A stretch of DNA of 53,066 bases. Source: Methanocorpusculum sp. (GTDB lineage: Archaea > Halobacteriota > Methanomicrobia > Methanomicrobiales > Methanocorpusculaceae). Of this stretch, positions 33,450-41,522 are shown in pieces. The position numbers and the translations under genes were made by a program. The notes below the pieces were generated by a model. That model was not told where the DNA came from. It was given only the letters and a program-made list of their open reading frames with translations, and searched no databases. Numbering within the stretch: position 1 is the stretch's first letter; each line of letters begins with the position of its first letter. The stretch is taken from assembly GCA_017399555.1 (NCBI GenBank), contig JAFQBW010000008.1, positions 1 to 53,066 of the forward strand, in the 5' to 3' direction.

Positions 33450-33752
33450 TTGGATAAGTTTTTTGATGCGATGGACAGGTTCTTTTCCTTTGTCCGCAAG
33501 CACTGCGGGGCATTCTACTGGGTCTGCTGGGCGTATAGCATCGGTCTGATGATTCTGCAGCTTGTCTTTGAGTCCTACGAGCATATTGAAACCGTTATCG
33601 CTATCGCATTTATTCCCATGAATCTCATTTCCTGGCCGGTTTTTCTGGAAGCAAATAAACTCAAAGGACTCCCTATTCCGGTTTGGCGTACGGCTGTTTT
33701 CCTGCCCGCAGCGTCGGCTTTATTACCATTGCTTGTTCTTTTCGACCGTTGA
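33450..33752 (+). CDS. Small membrane protein, 100 aa
   Basis: A TTG start at 33450 follows GGAGGTGAGG; an internal ATG seven codons later is the alternative. The first 18 residues are amphipathic and charged (MDKFFDAMDRFFSFVRKH), then three hydrophobic segments follow. Function unknown. It is the first of four neighbouring small genes, three of them membrane proteins, served by the strong promoter upstream. Confidence 0.65.
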   Translation: MDKFFDAMDRFFSFVRKHCGAFYWVCWAYSIGLMILQLVFESYEHIETVIAIAFIPMNLISWPVFLEANKLKGLPIPVWRTAVFLPAASALLPLLVLFDR

Positions 33753-33768
33753 CGCGAGAGATTGAAAT

Positions 33769-34197
33769 ATGAAAAAAGTCAGTGAACGATTTGAATTGAT
33801 TGGGCTGGTCGTCTTTGGTGCGGCAGCAGTTATCGTCCATAGCCTCTATCCCGACCGCCCCCTTCTCTATGCCCTGCTCCTGCTCCCCGCTGTAATTTTC
33901 CTCGCCATTGCCTCTTTCCTGCATATGCGGCTGCCGAAAGAGGAAAAGGAGCCAGTCCGCATGGTTTTCTTTGATACACGTCATCTCTATCTTACTTTTC
34001 TTGTCTTCGCACTGGCGGAGCTGTTCTGCTTCCTTCAAGTGCTGCAGGACGGCGGGCACAACCGGTTAGCCGGTATCCTCGGCATCTGCGGCGTCATCGC
34101 CCTGCTGGCTGGAGAGGTCGTGTCCTATATCGTATATTACAAGCAGCAAAAGAAGAACAAACCCAAAAGAGTACATAAAAAGAAACGGAGAAGATAA
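33769..34197 (+). CDS. Membrane protein with basic tail, 142 aa
   Basis: It has four hydrophobic segments (from LIGLVVFGAAAVIVHSL to ILGICGVIALLAGEVVSYIV) and a very basic C-terminal tail (KQQKKNKPKRVHKKKRRR), probably cytoplasmic. The ribosome site (GAGAGATTG) is modest. It begins 16 bases after its neighbour. Not recognised. Confidence 0.65.
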   Translation: MKKVSERFELIGLVVFGAAAVIVHSLYPDRPLLYALLLLPAVIFLAIASFLHMRLPKEEKEPVRMVFFDTRHLYLTFLVFALAELFCFLQVLQDGGHNRLAGILGICGVIALLAGEVVSYIVYYKQQKKNKPKRVHKKKRRR

Positions 34198-34233
34198 TGC
34201 GCTGGCTACAGCCACGGAAAGGAGTTGACGTGC

Positions 34234-34623
34234 ATGGACTATGAAAAGGAAATACGCAAAGCCAAGCGCATCAACTACATTGCCTTTGGGATTGTCGTTG
34301 CCCTTACACTTTCCATTATCGTTGCCGGCCTTATTTATCACTATAAGCACACGTTCAGCACCGCCAAATGGCTGAATAACCCGGAGGAGCGTACGGCAAT
34401 CGTCGGTGACCTGCTGGACAAGCATGAGCTTATCGGTATGACAGAGGCCGAAATCATAGACCTTCTGGGCACCCATAATAACGACTACGGGTACTTTAAC
34501 GAGGCAGACCGCTATGTGTATTACATGGGACCGGAGCGGGGGTTTATCAGCATTGACAGTGAATGGCTCATCCTCGACTTTAAGGACGGCGTTGTTGCCG
34601 ATTGCTATATCACAACAGATTAG
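34234..34623 (+). CDS. Single-pass protein with SmpA/BLIP-like outer domain, 129 aa
   Basis: AAAGGAG supports ATG 34234; a TTG nine bases earlier is too close to the site. One membrane helix (residues ~14-38) is followed by an external domain. That domain contains LIGMTEAEIIDLLG, typical of SmpA/OmlA/BLIP-like folds, which bind other envelope proteins. No lipobox is seen. Part of the same small operon. Confidence 0.65.
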   Translation: MDYEKEIRKAKRINYIAFGIVVALTLSIIVAGLIYHYKHTFSTAKWLNNPEERTAIVGDLLDKHELIGMTEAEIIDLLGTHNNDYGYFNEADRYVYYMGPERGFISIDSEWLILDFKDGVVADCYITTD

Positions 34624-34633
34624 GAGATTTCGT

Positions 34634-34882
34634 ATGAAGAAAACAGCATATATCCTTGGCAGCATTGAGGCCGTCCTTGGCCTGCTCATCCTCTGCTGCA
34701 CTTCCATCCTCAACCAGGTCATGCCTGCACTTGGCCGTGTAGCGTTCCAGGCAGCAGCCGCCGGCAGCTATAGCCCTCGTGACTTTGAAATGTCCTTTAC
34801 CCTGCCGAACGGCATTGCCGTGGTGCTGATTATCCTTGGCGTAGGACAAATTTTGTTCTTCGCATTCTGCAAAAAAAGATAA
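34634..34882 (+). CDS. Small two-helix membrane protein, 82 aa
   Basis: AGGAGA is nine bases upstream. Two hydrophobic helices (YILGSIEAVLGLLILCCTS and GIAVVLIILGVGQILFFAF) flank a short loop, with a basic end (CKKR). Not recognised; likely part of the same operon. Confidence 0.65.
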   Translation: MKKTAYILGSIEAVLGLLILCCTSILNQVMPALGRVAFQAAAAGSYSPRDFEMSFTLPNGIAVVLIILGVGQILFFAFCKKR

Positions 34883-34901
34883 GCATTGAGGTGATAGCTT
34901 C

Positions 34902-35351
34902 ATGTCAGACCGTAATTCTGCTATTGCTGTCATAAAATCCATGATTGTTCCGTACCTGCGAGCTGCAGGTTTCAAAGGCTCCTTTCCACATTTCCGGCGA
35001 CCGAACAAGGACAATGGATTCGACCTGCTTTCTTTCCAGTTCGATAAGTGGGGTGGCGCTTTCTATATAGAGCTTTCGGTTGCCTATCCTTATCGGGCGG
35101 AATATAAAAACTGTTATCTTGTGGGCCTGAAGCCTGCAGAGGACGAAATCAAAAAGCTTGATGTCGGCAATACGCTTGTGCGCTACCGCCTATCGGGAAA
35201 CGATGGCGATTGGTTCCGCTATGAAACCATAGGCATTGAGGCTGCCGTTTCTCTGGCGAAGGCAGCGTTCATAAGGGAACTGACTTGGTACCAAAACCCA
35301 CCCATCTACGATGAGTTGGAAAAAAGAAAGGCTCGTGGACTAATCTACTAA
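34902..35351 (+). CDS. DUF4304 family protein, 149 aa
   Basis: GAGGTGA lies upstream. The sequence fits DUF4304: IVPYLRAAGFKGSFPHFRR, then GFDLLSFQFDKWGGAFYIE and AYPYRAEYKN. The domain is found in bacterial proteins often near toxin-immunity or phage-defence genes; its activity is unknown. It is the last plus-strand gene of the small membrane-protein operon, before a bidirectional terminator. Confidence 0.75.
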   Translation: MSDRNSAIAVIKSMIVPYLRAAGFKGSFPHFRRPNKDNGFDLLSFQFDKWGGAFYIELSVAYPYRAEYKNCYLVGLKPAEDEIKKLDVGNTLVRYRLSGNDGDWFRYETIGIEAAVSLAKAAFIRELTWYQNPPIYDELEKRKARGLIY

Positions 35352-35356
35352 AATAT

Positions 35357-35392
35357 GGTGGGGCGGCTTCCGTGAAAGCCGCCCCACCTTTT
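35357..35392. terminator. Bidirectional terminator
   Basis: GGTGGGGCGGCTT / AAGCCGCCCCACC, a 13-bp perfect stem with CTTTTC after it. Confidence 0.88.
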
Positions 35393-35395
35393 CAA

Positions 35396-35608
35396 TTATT
35401 CTTCCCCTTCATAGTCGCATTCCAGCACCAGCGTATATTCTTCTGATGCCCAGACAAAGGCAAGATTGCTCTCCAGTATCTTTTCCGGGATATCATCAAT
35501 GTTTTTGTACTGCCCCTCATAGAATTCCTCTGCGTCAGGTCCTATGCCGGTGATGAGCAGCTTCTGCCCCTCATAGCAATGCTCTAAAATAAAATCATCA
35601 ATCGTCAT
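35396..35608 (-). CDS. Small acidic protein, 70 aa
   Basis: AAAGGAGG is upstream. A compact, strongly acidic protein (ending LVLECDYEGEE) with no membrane segment. It has its own consensus-like promoter and is separated from the BceB-like gene by a terminator, so it is an independent unit. Not recognised. Confidence 0.65.
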   Translation of the reverse strand: MTIDDFILEHCYEGQKLLITGIGPDAEEFYEGQYKNIDDIPEKILESNLAFVWASEEYTLVLECDYEGEE

Positions 35609-35634
35609 TGTGCAGACCTCCTTTGATGGAGAAG

Positions 35635-35663
35635 ATTCTATCCTGACCGCTTTCCTCTGTCAA
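35635..35663 (-). promoter_or_regulatory. Sigma-A promoter for the 70-aa protein
   Basis: Minus strand TTGACA, a 17-base spacer and TAGAAT, 27 bases upstream of the ATG. Confidence 0.8.
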
Positions 35664-35679
35664 GGAAATATACAGAATA

Positions 35680-35723
35680 AGAATAAAAGAATCCGGAGTG
35701 GCTTTTTCGTCCGCTCCGGATTC
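35680..35723 (-). terminator. Terminator after the BceAB-like operon
   Basis: Minus strand GAATCCGGAG / CTCCGGATTC with a 15-base loop, followed by TTTTATTC. Confidence 0.82.
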
Positions 35724-35727
35724 TCTC

Positions 35728-37752
35728 TTACTGCATGTTTTGTCCACTGACGATTTTAAAGTATGCATTTGATGTGATGCGATAGACCAATACGTAAAAG
35801 ACGCCGAACACCAACAGACTGACAGCACATGTCCCCACAAAGAGAAGCACATTGTCCAGATTAAACAGCAAAAGCAGTTTATTGATGAGGGGGAATGCAA
35901 AGCATAAATGGATGGCTGCCGTGATGAGCGGCAGGAAAAATACCGTCAGCATCTGAGAATTGATGCTCTTACGGATTTCCCGCTTTGTCATTCCTACCTT
36001 CTGCATAATTTCAAAGCGTTGCTGGTCCTCGTAACCTTCGGAAATCTGCTTGTAGTAGATAATCAGCACCGCGGCGCAAATAAATACAAGACTCAGCATG
36101 ATGCCAAGATAGAACAAACACCCATAGAGCTGGAAGAATCCCTGGCGCTGCGCCTCCCTGCTTTCAAGACTCACGCTAAAGCTGAATTCTGTCTCGCCTA
36201 CTTCCGCAAGCAGTGCATCCCGAACCTCAACACCAATATCTACTTTCTGCTCGGCCGGAACATCCAGGTCAAAGCTATATTCCCAGTCCGTCCACAATGT
36301 TGTGCCAGCATCTTCAAATGCCTTAGCGCATTCAACGTAGTTCGGAAGAATGATATACATCGTCTGCATAATACTGCTGGTTGCATCATGCACCAGCTCG
36401 CATGCCTCCATCTCCTCCGCAACTTGAATGGTCGGGCCGTTGGGCACAGTTATCGTATCATAAGCATAATCTCCGCGTGTCAGATAGATGGCGCATTTCC
36501 CTTCGGGAATTGAAAGCTTTTTCTCCGCTGTGATGTTATAGTCCTCCAGCGGGATAAAATAGACTTGCCATAGTTCATCTGCCAGCCCGGAATCATACTG
36601 TAAATCCCCAGTAGAACGTACAACACCATCCGATAAAACAGCCGTCAGTGCAGCTGTGCGGTAGTCGGCCAGGTTGACTGGGATTGCGTCATAATCATCC
36701 AGCACCTCGACGATTCTTTGCCGTAGATATTCCAAATTTTCTTCTTTCATATCACCTGCGCTGGCAAAGGAGGCGCCAATATTGATGTCTCGTGGGAATC
36801 GCTTGCGAAGGCCGTCCTCTGCCCCGAAGTTTAAGCTGGCGGTGGCGGAAATCATCACAAGAACCATTGTGACCAGGATGCAGATGGACGCGAGACCGGC
36901 ACCATTTCGTTTCATGCGATATGCCATGGAGGAGACGGAGACAAAGTGGTTCGGCTTATAGTAATAAGACTTTCGTTTCTGCAGGATGCGGCAAAGCAAA
37001 ACAGAGCCGGAAATGAACAACAGATAGGTCGCCACGATGACCAGGGCGACGGCGAAAAAGAAGGTGCCAAGTGCGCTCAACGGATGCTCAATGGTAACTG
37101 CCGTATAGTAGGCAAAAATCAAGATACCCAACCCCAGAAAACCAAAGAGCCAGTTCCCCTTCGGCGGCTTCTCACCTGCATTTTCACTTCGCAGCAGTGT
37201 GATAGCATTTGCGGAACGCAGCTGCCACAGGGTATGGAGTAATATGAGCAGGAAGATAACCGCGAATACCACCAAAGTCGTTGTCACAGCACGGAAGGAC
37301 ACGCTAAAGGCATAGGTAACTTCAGTATGCATCACATACAGGAACCCAAGTTCCGCCAGTTTATACAGGGCAATACCTGCAAAGAGTCCAGCTGCCAGCG
37401 AAATGAAAGCAACAATTACCGCTTCCCAAATCACAATACGGCTGATGTTTTTCTTACCCATACCGAGGATATTATAGAGGCCAAATTCCTTCTTCCGCCG
37501 CCGAATCAGAAAAGAGTTCGTATAGAACAGGAAAATAAGCGCAAAGATGCCGATGACCTTGCTGCCAAGGTCAAGAACGATTCCAGCCGTTCGTCCGCCG
37601 GCCATATCGTTAAGCAACGGAGAGAGCGACAGCGATAAAATGATATAGAACATCATCACCATCCCTATGCAGGTAAGCAGATACGGGATGTAAAGGCGTT
37701 TGTTTTTACGGATGCTGTCCCAAGCCAGTTTCGTGTAAAAACCTCTCCTCAT
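35728..37752 (-). CDS. bceB: BceB-type ABC transporter permease
   Basis: This 674-residue permease has the usual BceB layout. There are about four membrane helices at the N-terminus, further FtsX-like helices, and a large external domain between about residues 310 and 530 (from AEDGLRKRFPRDINIG to REAQRQGFFQ). A final FtsX-like group of helices follows (LSLVFICAAVLIIYYKQISE, then KVGMTKREIRK). Family members protect against cell-wall peptide antibiotics such as bacitracin and also sense them through the partner kinase. Its ATG overlaps the end of the ATPase gene by four bases. Confidence 0.9.
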   Translation of the reverse strand: MRRGFYTKLAWDSIRKNKRLYIPYLLTCIGMVMMFYIILSLSLSPLLNDMAGGRTAGIVLDLGSKVIGIFALIFLFYTNSFLIRRRKKEFGLYNILGMGKKNISRIVIWEAVIVAFISLAAGLFAGIALYKLAELGFLYVMHTEVTYAFSVSFRAVTTTLVVFAVIFLLILLHTLWQLRSANAITLLRSENAGEKPPKGNWLFGFLGLGILIFAYYTAVTIEHPLSALGTFFFAVALVIVATYLLFISGSVLLCRILQKRKSYYYKPNHFVSVSSMAYRMKRNGAGLASICILVTMVLVMISATASLNFGAEDGLRKRFPRDINIGASFASAGDMKEENLEYLRQRIVEVLDDYDAIPVNLADYRTAALTAVLSDGVVRSTGDLQYDSGLADELWQVYFIPLEDYNITAEKKLSIPEGKCAIYLTRGDYAYDTITVPNGPTIQVAEEMEACELVHDATSSIMQTMYIILPNYVECAKAFEDAGTTLWTDWEYSFDLDVPAEQKVDIGVEVRDALLAEVGETEFSFSVSLESREAQRQGFFQLYGCLFYLGIMLSLVFICAAVLIIYYKQISEGYEDQQRFEIMQKVGMTKREIRKSINSQMLTVFFLPLITAAIHLCFAFPLINKLLLLFNLDNVLLFVGTCAVSLLVFGVFYVLVYRITSNAYFKIVSGQNMQ

Positions 37753-38513
37753 TTCCCATCACCACCTGTCGCCAGCATCGTCAGTGTATCGGAAATTTTC
37801 TGATACATCTGCTCGCTCGTATTCTCTCCGCGATAGATTTGATGGAACACCTCCCCATCCGCAATAAACAGCACGCGCTTGGCGTGGCTGGCCGCCTTCA
37901 CGGAATGAGTTACCATGAGGATGGTCTGTCCGTTTGCATTGATTTCCCGGAACAGGCGAAGCAGCTCATCTGTCGCCTTGGAATCCAGTGCTCCAGTAGG
38001 CTCATCTGCCAGAATGACCTTCGGATTCGTGATGAGTGCGCGAGCAACAGCAGTTCTCTGCTTCTGACCTCCGGAGACTTCATAAGGATATTTTTTCAGA
38101 ATATCCGAAATACCAAGCTGCAGGGCGATTGGTTTTAACCGCTCTGCCATCTCATGATGCCCTTTTCCCGCAAGAACCAGTGGCAGATAGATATTATCCT
38201 CGATGGAAAAGGTGTCCAGAAGGTTAAAGTCCTGAAACACAAAGCCGAGGTTGTTGCGTCGGAACATGGCCAAATCTGCCTCTTTTACTTTCGAGATATC
38301 TTTCCCTTCCAAAAGCACGGTACCGGCAGTCGGTTTATCCAGCGCAGCCAGAATATTCAGCAGCGTCGTTTTACCTGACCCTGACTCACCCATAATGGCT
38401 ACATATTCGCCAGTCTCTACGCTGAAAGAAACATTTTTCAAGGCCTCTACCTTATTACCGCCAAAGCGGGTAGTGTAGACCTTCTTGAGGCAATCAACTT
38501 GTAATACGCTCAT
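37749..38513 (-). CDS. bceA: BceA-type ABC transporter ATP-binding protein
   Basis: All ATPase motifs are present in 254 residues: Walker A GESGSGKTT (42-50), signature VSGGQKQR, Walker B VILADEPTG, and the H-loop VTHS. It drives the adjacent BceB-like permease in detoxification of peptide antibiotics. GGAGG precedes the ATG. An inverted repeat that could bind the response regulator lies just upstream. Confidence 0.93.
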   Translation of the reverse strand: MSVLQVDCLKKVYTTRFGGNKVEALKNVSFSVETGEYVAIMGESGSGKTTLLNILAALDKPTAGTVLLEGKDISKVKEADLAMFRRNNLGFVFQDFNLLDTFSIEDNIYLPLVLAGKGHHEMAERLKPIALQLGISDILKKYPYEVSGGQKQRTAVARALITNPKVILADEPTGALDSKATDELLRLFREINANGQTILMVTHSVKAASHAKRVLFIADGEVFHQIYRGENTSEQMYQKISDTLTMLATGGDGK

Positions 38514-38544
38514 TGGGTTTTCCTCCTGTTGGATTGATGACTCA

Positions 38545-38595
38545 AGTGTAGCAAAGGAGGGAATTGCATCGCCATTGATTTGGCTTACAATTCCC
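38545..38595 (-). promoter_or_regulatory. bceAB promoter with candidate response-regulator operator
   Basis: On the minus strand a TGC-TACACT extended -10 (38545-38550) has no recognisable -35. Instead, the 8-bp inverted repeat GGGAATTG / CAATTCCC occupies 38559-38566 and 38588-38595, just upstream. This is the expected arrangement for activation by the neighbouring regulator; binding is inferred, not shown. Confidence 0.55.
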
Positions 38596-38623
38596 CCGAT
38601 TTCCTAACATTTTTGTAAGAAGT

Positions 38624-39616
38624 TCATTCTGTCTCCAGCGGGTCCCGTTCCAAATCAATTCTCACAGTGGTCCCCTTGCCCGGTGCAGACTCTATCTCGA
38701 TTCGATGGCCGAGGTTACGGCAGATGCGCCGGCACAGATACAGTCCAAGGCCGCTGGCAGCTTTATCCTTTCGCCCGTTATATCCGGTGTAGCCTTTTTC
38801 AAACACGCGAGGCAGGTCCTCCGCCGCTATCCCTATTCCAGTATCACGGATACAGAGGGTTTTATTTGGTTCCGTATATATGCTGATGCTTCCTGCCGGT
38901 GTGTATTTCAATGCGTTAGAGACGACCTGCTCCATTACGAAAGAAAGCCATTTATCATCTGTTATGACCGTCATTTGCACCGGCTCATAGACCAGGGAAA
39001 TCCGTCTGTCGATAAATTCCCCGGCGTATTTATGAATCACCCGCTTGATAATGCTGTCCAAATCATATTTCTTTATTACATAGTCTGTACTGTTCGAGCC
39101 AAGGCGGAGATACATCATCACCATCTCCACATATTGCTCAATGTGGAACAGGTCTGTCTCCAATTTTCGGGACAGTGGGGAATCCTCTCCCTGTAAATGC
39201 AGACGCATGGCCGCTATCGGGGTTTTGATTTGATGCGCCCACGTAGTATAGTAGTCCATCATTTCAGCATAGCGGGCATCTTGTGCGGTCATCAGCTGCC
39301 TCCGGCTCTCCAAGAGCATATGGATGATGTCTTGGTAGTCTTTGTCGTCCGCCCCTGCCGGTTCCGGGAAGGCACTTAGGATTCCATCGGTCATCCTTTG
39401 CAGTTCCAATAGATGCAGGTGCTTGTGATAGGCACGCCGGAAGTGGATGGTAAAGATAATACTGCCTGCAAGGACGCAAAGGAGCACGGGGTATATGACA
39501 GCCTTGACAGGCAGGCGGTACAGCGCAAAAGATATCAGCAGGATAATGAAAAAAAGCATGAAAGAAGCTACCCCGACGACCCGCTGCTTTAGGTAGGAAC
39601 CCAAAAACTTCTTCAT
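38624..39616 (-). CDS. bceS: BceS-type intramembrane-sensing histidine kinase
   Basis: This 330-residue kinase has two N-terminal membrane helices (about 14-32 and 40-58) with almost no external loop, typical of BceS kinases that sense through the transporter. The phosphoacceptor is H128 in WAHQIKTPIAAM. The N box (VVSNALKYTP) and the G boxes (RDTGIGI, GLGLYL) are intact. It starts 15 bases after the regulator gene, in the same transcript. It should phosphorylate that regulator when the antibiotic flux through BceAB changes. Confidence 0.92.
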   Translation of the reverse strand: MKKFLGSYLKQRVVGVASFMLFFIILLISFALYRLPVKAVIYPVLLCVLAGSIIFTIHFRRAYHKHLHLLELQRMTDGILSAFPEPAGADDKDYQDIIHMLLESRRQLMTAQDARYAEMMDYYTTWAHQIKTPIAAMRLHLQGEDSPLSRKLETDLFHIEQYVEMVMMYLRLGSNSTDYVIKKYDLDSIIKRVIHKYAGEFIDRRISLVYEPVQMTVITDDKWLSFVMEQVVSNALKYTPAGSISIYTEPNKTLCIRDTGIGIAAEDLPRVFEKGYTGYNGRKDKAASGLGLYLCRRICRNLGHRIEIESAPGKGTTVRIDLERDPLETE

Positions 39617-39631
39617 GCACTTCCCTCCATC

Positions 39632-40303
39632 CTACTGTATGAAGTATCCAACACCAAACTTGGTGCCAATGTAATCCGTCAGCCCTGCGGCTTCCAGCTT
39701 CTTTCTAAGCCTGCCGACATTGACCGTTAATGTGTTCTCATCTACGAAGCTGTCCGTCTTCCACAAGGCTTCCATGAGTTTTTCCCTGCTTACGACCTTC
39801 CCTTTATTCTGTAGCAGCACCGTCAGAATGCGATGTTCATTTTTCGTCAGTTCGATTTGTTCCCCGTTGTAGCTGAAACTCCCATCTTCTGTGTTCAATA
39901 TGGCGCCTCGATGTTCCAGCAGGGTGACAGAAGCGCTGAAATCATATGTCCGGCGCAGCAGAGCGTGTACCTTCGCCATAAGTACATTTCGGTCGAAGGG
40001 CTTGGCAATGAAATCATCGGCGCCCATGTTCATGGCCATGATGATGTTCATATTATCTGATGCCGAGGAAATGAAGATAATGGGCACTTTGGAAACCTTG
40101 CGAAGCTCACTGCACCAGTGGTACCCGTCAAAAAACGGGAGTGAGATGTCCAGCAGGACCAGGTGCGGGTCAAAGGCTACGCACTCTGTCAGAACCTTTC
40201 GGTAATCCTCTGCACAACGCACCTGCATATCCCACGTTTCCGCCTGTTCTTTAATTGCTTCCGCAATGCTGCGGTCATCCTCCACGATAAACAACCGATG
40301 CAC
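39632..40303 (-). CDS. bceR: BceR-type OmpR/PhoB-family response regulator
   Basis: A GTG start at 40303 after an AGAAGGTGA site gives 223 residues; the longer frame from 40420 runs through the upstream terminator and is rejected. The receiver has the acidic pair D9/D10, the phosphorylation site D52 (LVLLDISLP) and K101 (AKPFD). A winged-helix DNA-binding domain follows (ELTKNEHRILTVLLQ, then LTVNVGRLRKKLE). It probably activates bceAB through the repeat at 38559-38595. Confidence 0.92.
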   Translation of the reverse strand: MHRLFIVEDDRSIAEAIKEQAETWDMQVRCAEDYRKVLTECVAFDPHLVLLDISLPFFDGYHWCSELRKVSKVPIIFISSASDNMNIIMAMNMGADDFIAKPFDRNVLMAKVHALLRRTYDFSASVTLLEHRGAILNTEDGSFSYNGEQIELTKNEHRILTVLLQNKGKVVSREKLMEALWKTDSFVDENTLTVNVGRLRKKLEAAGLTDYIGTKFGVGYFIQ

Positions 40304-40342
40304 TTCTTCACCTTCTTCCTTCTGAAAGTATATTTGCTGAAA

Positions 40343-40348
40343 ATTATA
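40343..40348 (-). promoter_or_regulatory. Extended -10 promoter nearest to bceR
   Basis: TTGC-TATAAT on the minus strand, 40 bases upstream of the GTG and downstream of the leader terminator. The -35 region is poor. It could give basal bceRS expression independent of the leader. Confidence 0.55.
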
Positions 40349-40374
40349 GCAAAAAGATGTGAACATTTCTATCC

Positions 40375-40467
40375 ATACAGCAAGAAAAGCGACAGCACAT
40401 GCTGCCGCTTTTCTTCTCAACTTTAATTAACTAACCGGGCTAACCACTTGTCGGCATCGCCCTTTTA
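40375..40467 (-). ncRNA. Putative short leader RNA or attenuator upstream of bceRS
   Basis: Transcription from the promoter at 40474-40501 would start near 40467 and meet a terminator at 40382-40415, giving an RNA of about 90 bases. It contains a five-codon frame, MPTSG then stop, at 40440-40457. It could be an attenuator whose terminator opens under antibiotic stress, or a free small RNA. No competing antiterminator stem has been proven. Confidence 0.45.
40382..40415 (-). terminator. Terminator in the bceRS leader
   Basis: AAGAAAAGCG-CAGC / GCTG-CGCTTTTCTT, a 15-position stem with one mismatch and a 4-base loop. The descending arm is T-rich. Confidence 0.75.
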
Positions 40468-40473
40468 ATTCTC

Positions 40474-40501
40474 ATCATAGCGGATTTCACTGCATTGTCA
40501 A
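40474..40501 (-). promoter_or_regulatory. Sigma-A promoter of the bceRS leader
   Basis: Minus strand TTGACA, a 16-base spacer and TATGAT: near-consensus, about 170 bases upstream of the bceR-like start. Confidence 0.75.
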
Positions 40502-40579
40502 GTAGGCAGGTATTCTATTAATGCAATCTGGCGCTTGGCCAACGTAGCGATTCTTGAGCATTGTCTGGATTTTCCTTCA

Positions 40580-41017
40580 TTAGACTTCGTTGTTGTAATA
40601 TTTGATTATCAAATCGGCAATGTCTTTTGCCACTTCACGAAATTCAAAGCATTCGTGTTCCCAAATATAAATGGTTGATGCATCTGTATTACCGTCCTCA
40701 AGAACACGATAACCATAATAATCACCACAGCCGTTTGTTGCGAAAGGAACAAATCGGTTGACTTTTTCTTCAAATTCTTCGGGTTCAAGATATTCAGAAA
40801 GTATTTCTCTATTTGTTTTTACATAGCTAATGATTTGCTCTGCTGAAAGCAAAAGCCAGCGGTCTCCATTCGTTTCTTGTAACAATGCTATGAGTTCTTC
40901 AGGGAATGGAAAGCCCAAATATTCTTCAGCCCTTCTTATCTCATCTTCGGGACACGGTTCTTGCACATTCGCCCATTGAATATCCGCTGTTAGTTTTTCA
41001 ATCAATTCTTTATACAT
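40580..41017 (-). CDS. SMI1/KNR4 (SUKH) family protein, 145 aa
   Basis: The SUKH signature is clear: CPEDEIRRAEEYLGFPFPEE followed by LIALLQETNGDRW, then YYGYRVLE. The family includes immunity proteins of polymorphic toxins and anti-phage or stress proteins. The gene is visibly more AT-rich than most of the window, including its codon third positions, and uses a plain CACCTC-type (GAGGTG) site. No toxin gene is adjacent. Probably a recently acquired orphan. Confidence 0.85.
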   Translation of the reverse strand: MYKELIEKLTADIQWANVQEPCPEDEIRRAEEYLGFPFPEELIALLQETNGDRWLLLSAEQIISYVKTNREILSEYLEPEEFEEKVNRFVPFATNGCGDYYGYRVLEDGNTDASTIYIWEHECFEFREVAKDIADLIIKYYNNEV

Positions 41018-41096
41018 AGCAACACCTCTATTGGTTTTAAAGCAGGCGGTAGTTGTGATACACGGCAGCTCCTTATATTGGACACTTAAAGCACAC

Positions 41097-41458
41097 CTAA
41101 TTCAACGCAGAAAACCATGTGTTAATCTCCAATAATACGACAACGCACTGTGCCGCGCAAAACATTAGCGTACCAATCAAGGGGATTACAGCCAAAGTAG
41201 CTCCCTCAAGATTGAACCGCGAGCCAGGATTACGCCTTACGTTCCTGTTGTATTCTACTTTTTCGCCAACTGGCAGAGTAACGAAAATAAAAAGGCAATT
41301 ATAGCAAGTACAGCAGGCGCACTACAACTCCACAAACAGATAGCTTTGGGGTATCCAAGCCCGACTAACATGCAGGACAGAAAGGATAGTGCAATCGCAA
41401 CCCTGCTAACGTAAAATGATGTTTTCCATCTCTCCGCGTAGGTTCCGTATTTGGACAT
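41097..41458 (-). pseudogene. Frameshifted small membrane protein gene
   Basis: GGAGGAG precedes ATG 41458. The frame encodes two membrane helices and stops at 41255 after 67 codons. In the -1 frame the sequence continues without a stop from about 41290 to a TAG at 41097-41099, giving VEYNRNVRRNPGSRFNLEGA and a third hydrophobic helix. The two parts join naturally at a TTTTTATTTT run, so a homopolymer indel (mutation or sequencing error) is likely. Programmed frameshifting is possible, but the run lacks a canonical heptamer. Function unknown. Confidence 0.55.
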
Positions 41459-41522
41459 ATTTCTCCTCCCTCCAGCAAATACATTGTTATCTATAGAAAG
41501 CATGGCGCATTTTATCCCCGTC

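Noticed and set aside
32744-33499. 251-codon minus-strand frame
   Set aside because: Crosses the XRE gene, a terminator and a consensus promoter in antisense; not coding.
41119-41304. 61-codon plus-strand frame
   Set aside because: It is antisense to the -1 frame continuation of the frameshifted membrane gene and has no ribosome site.
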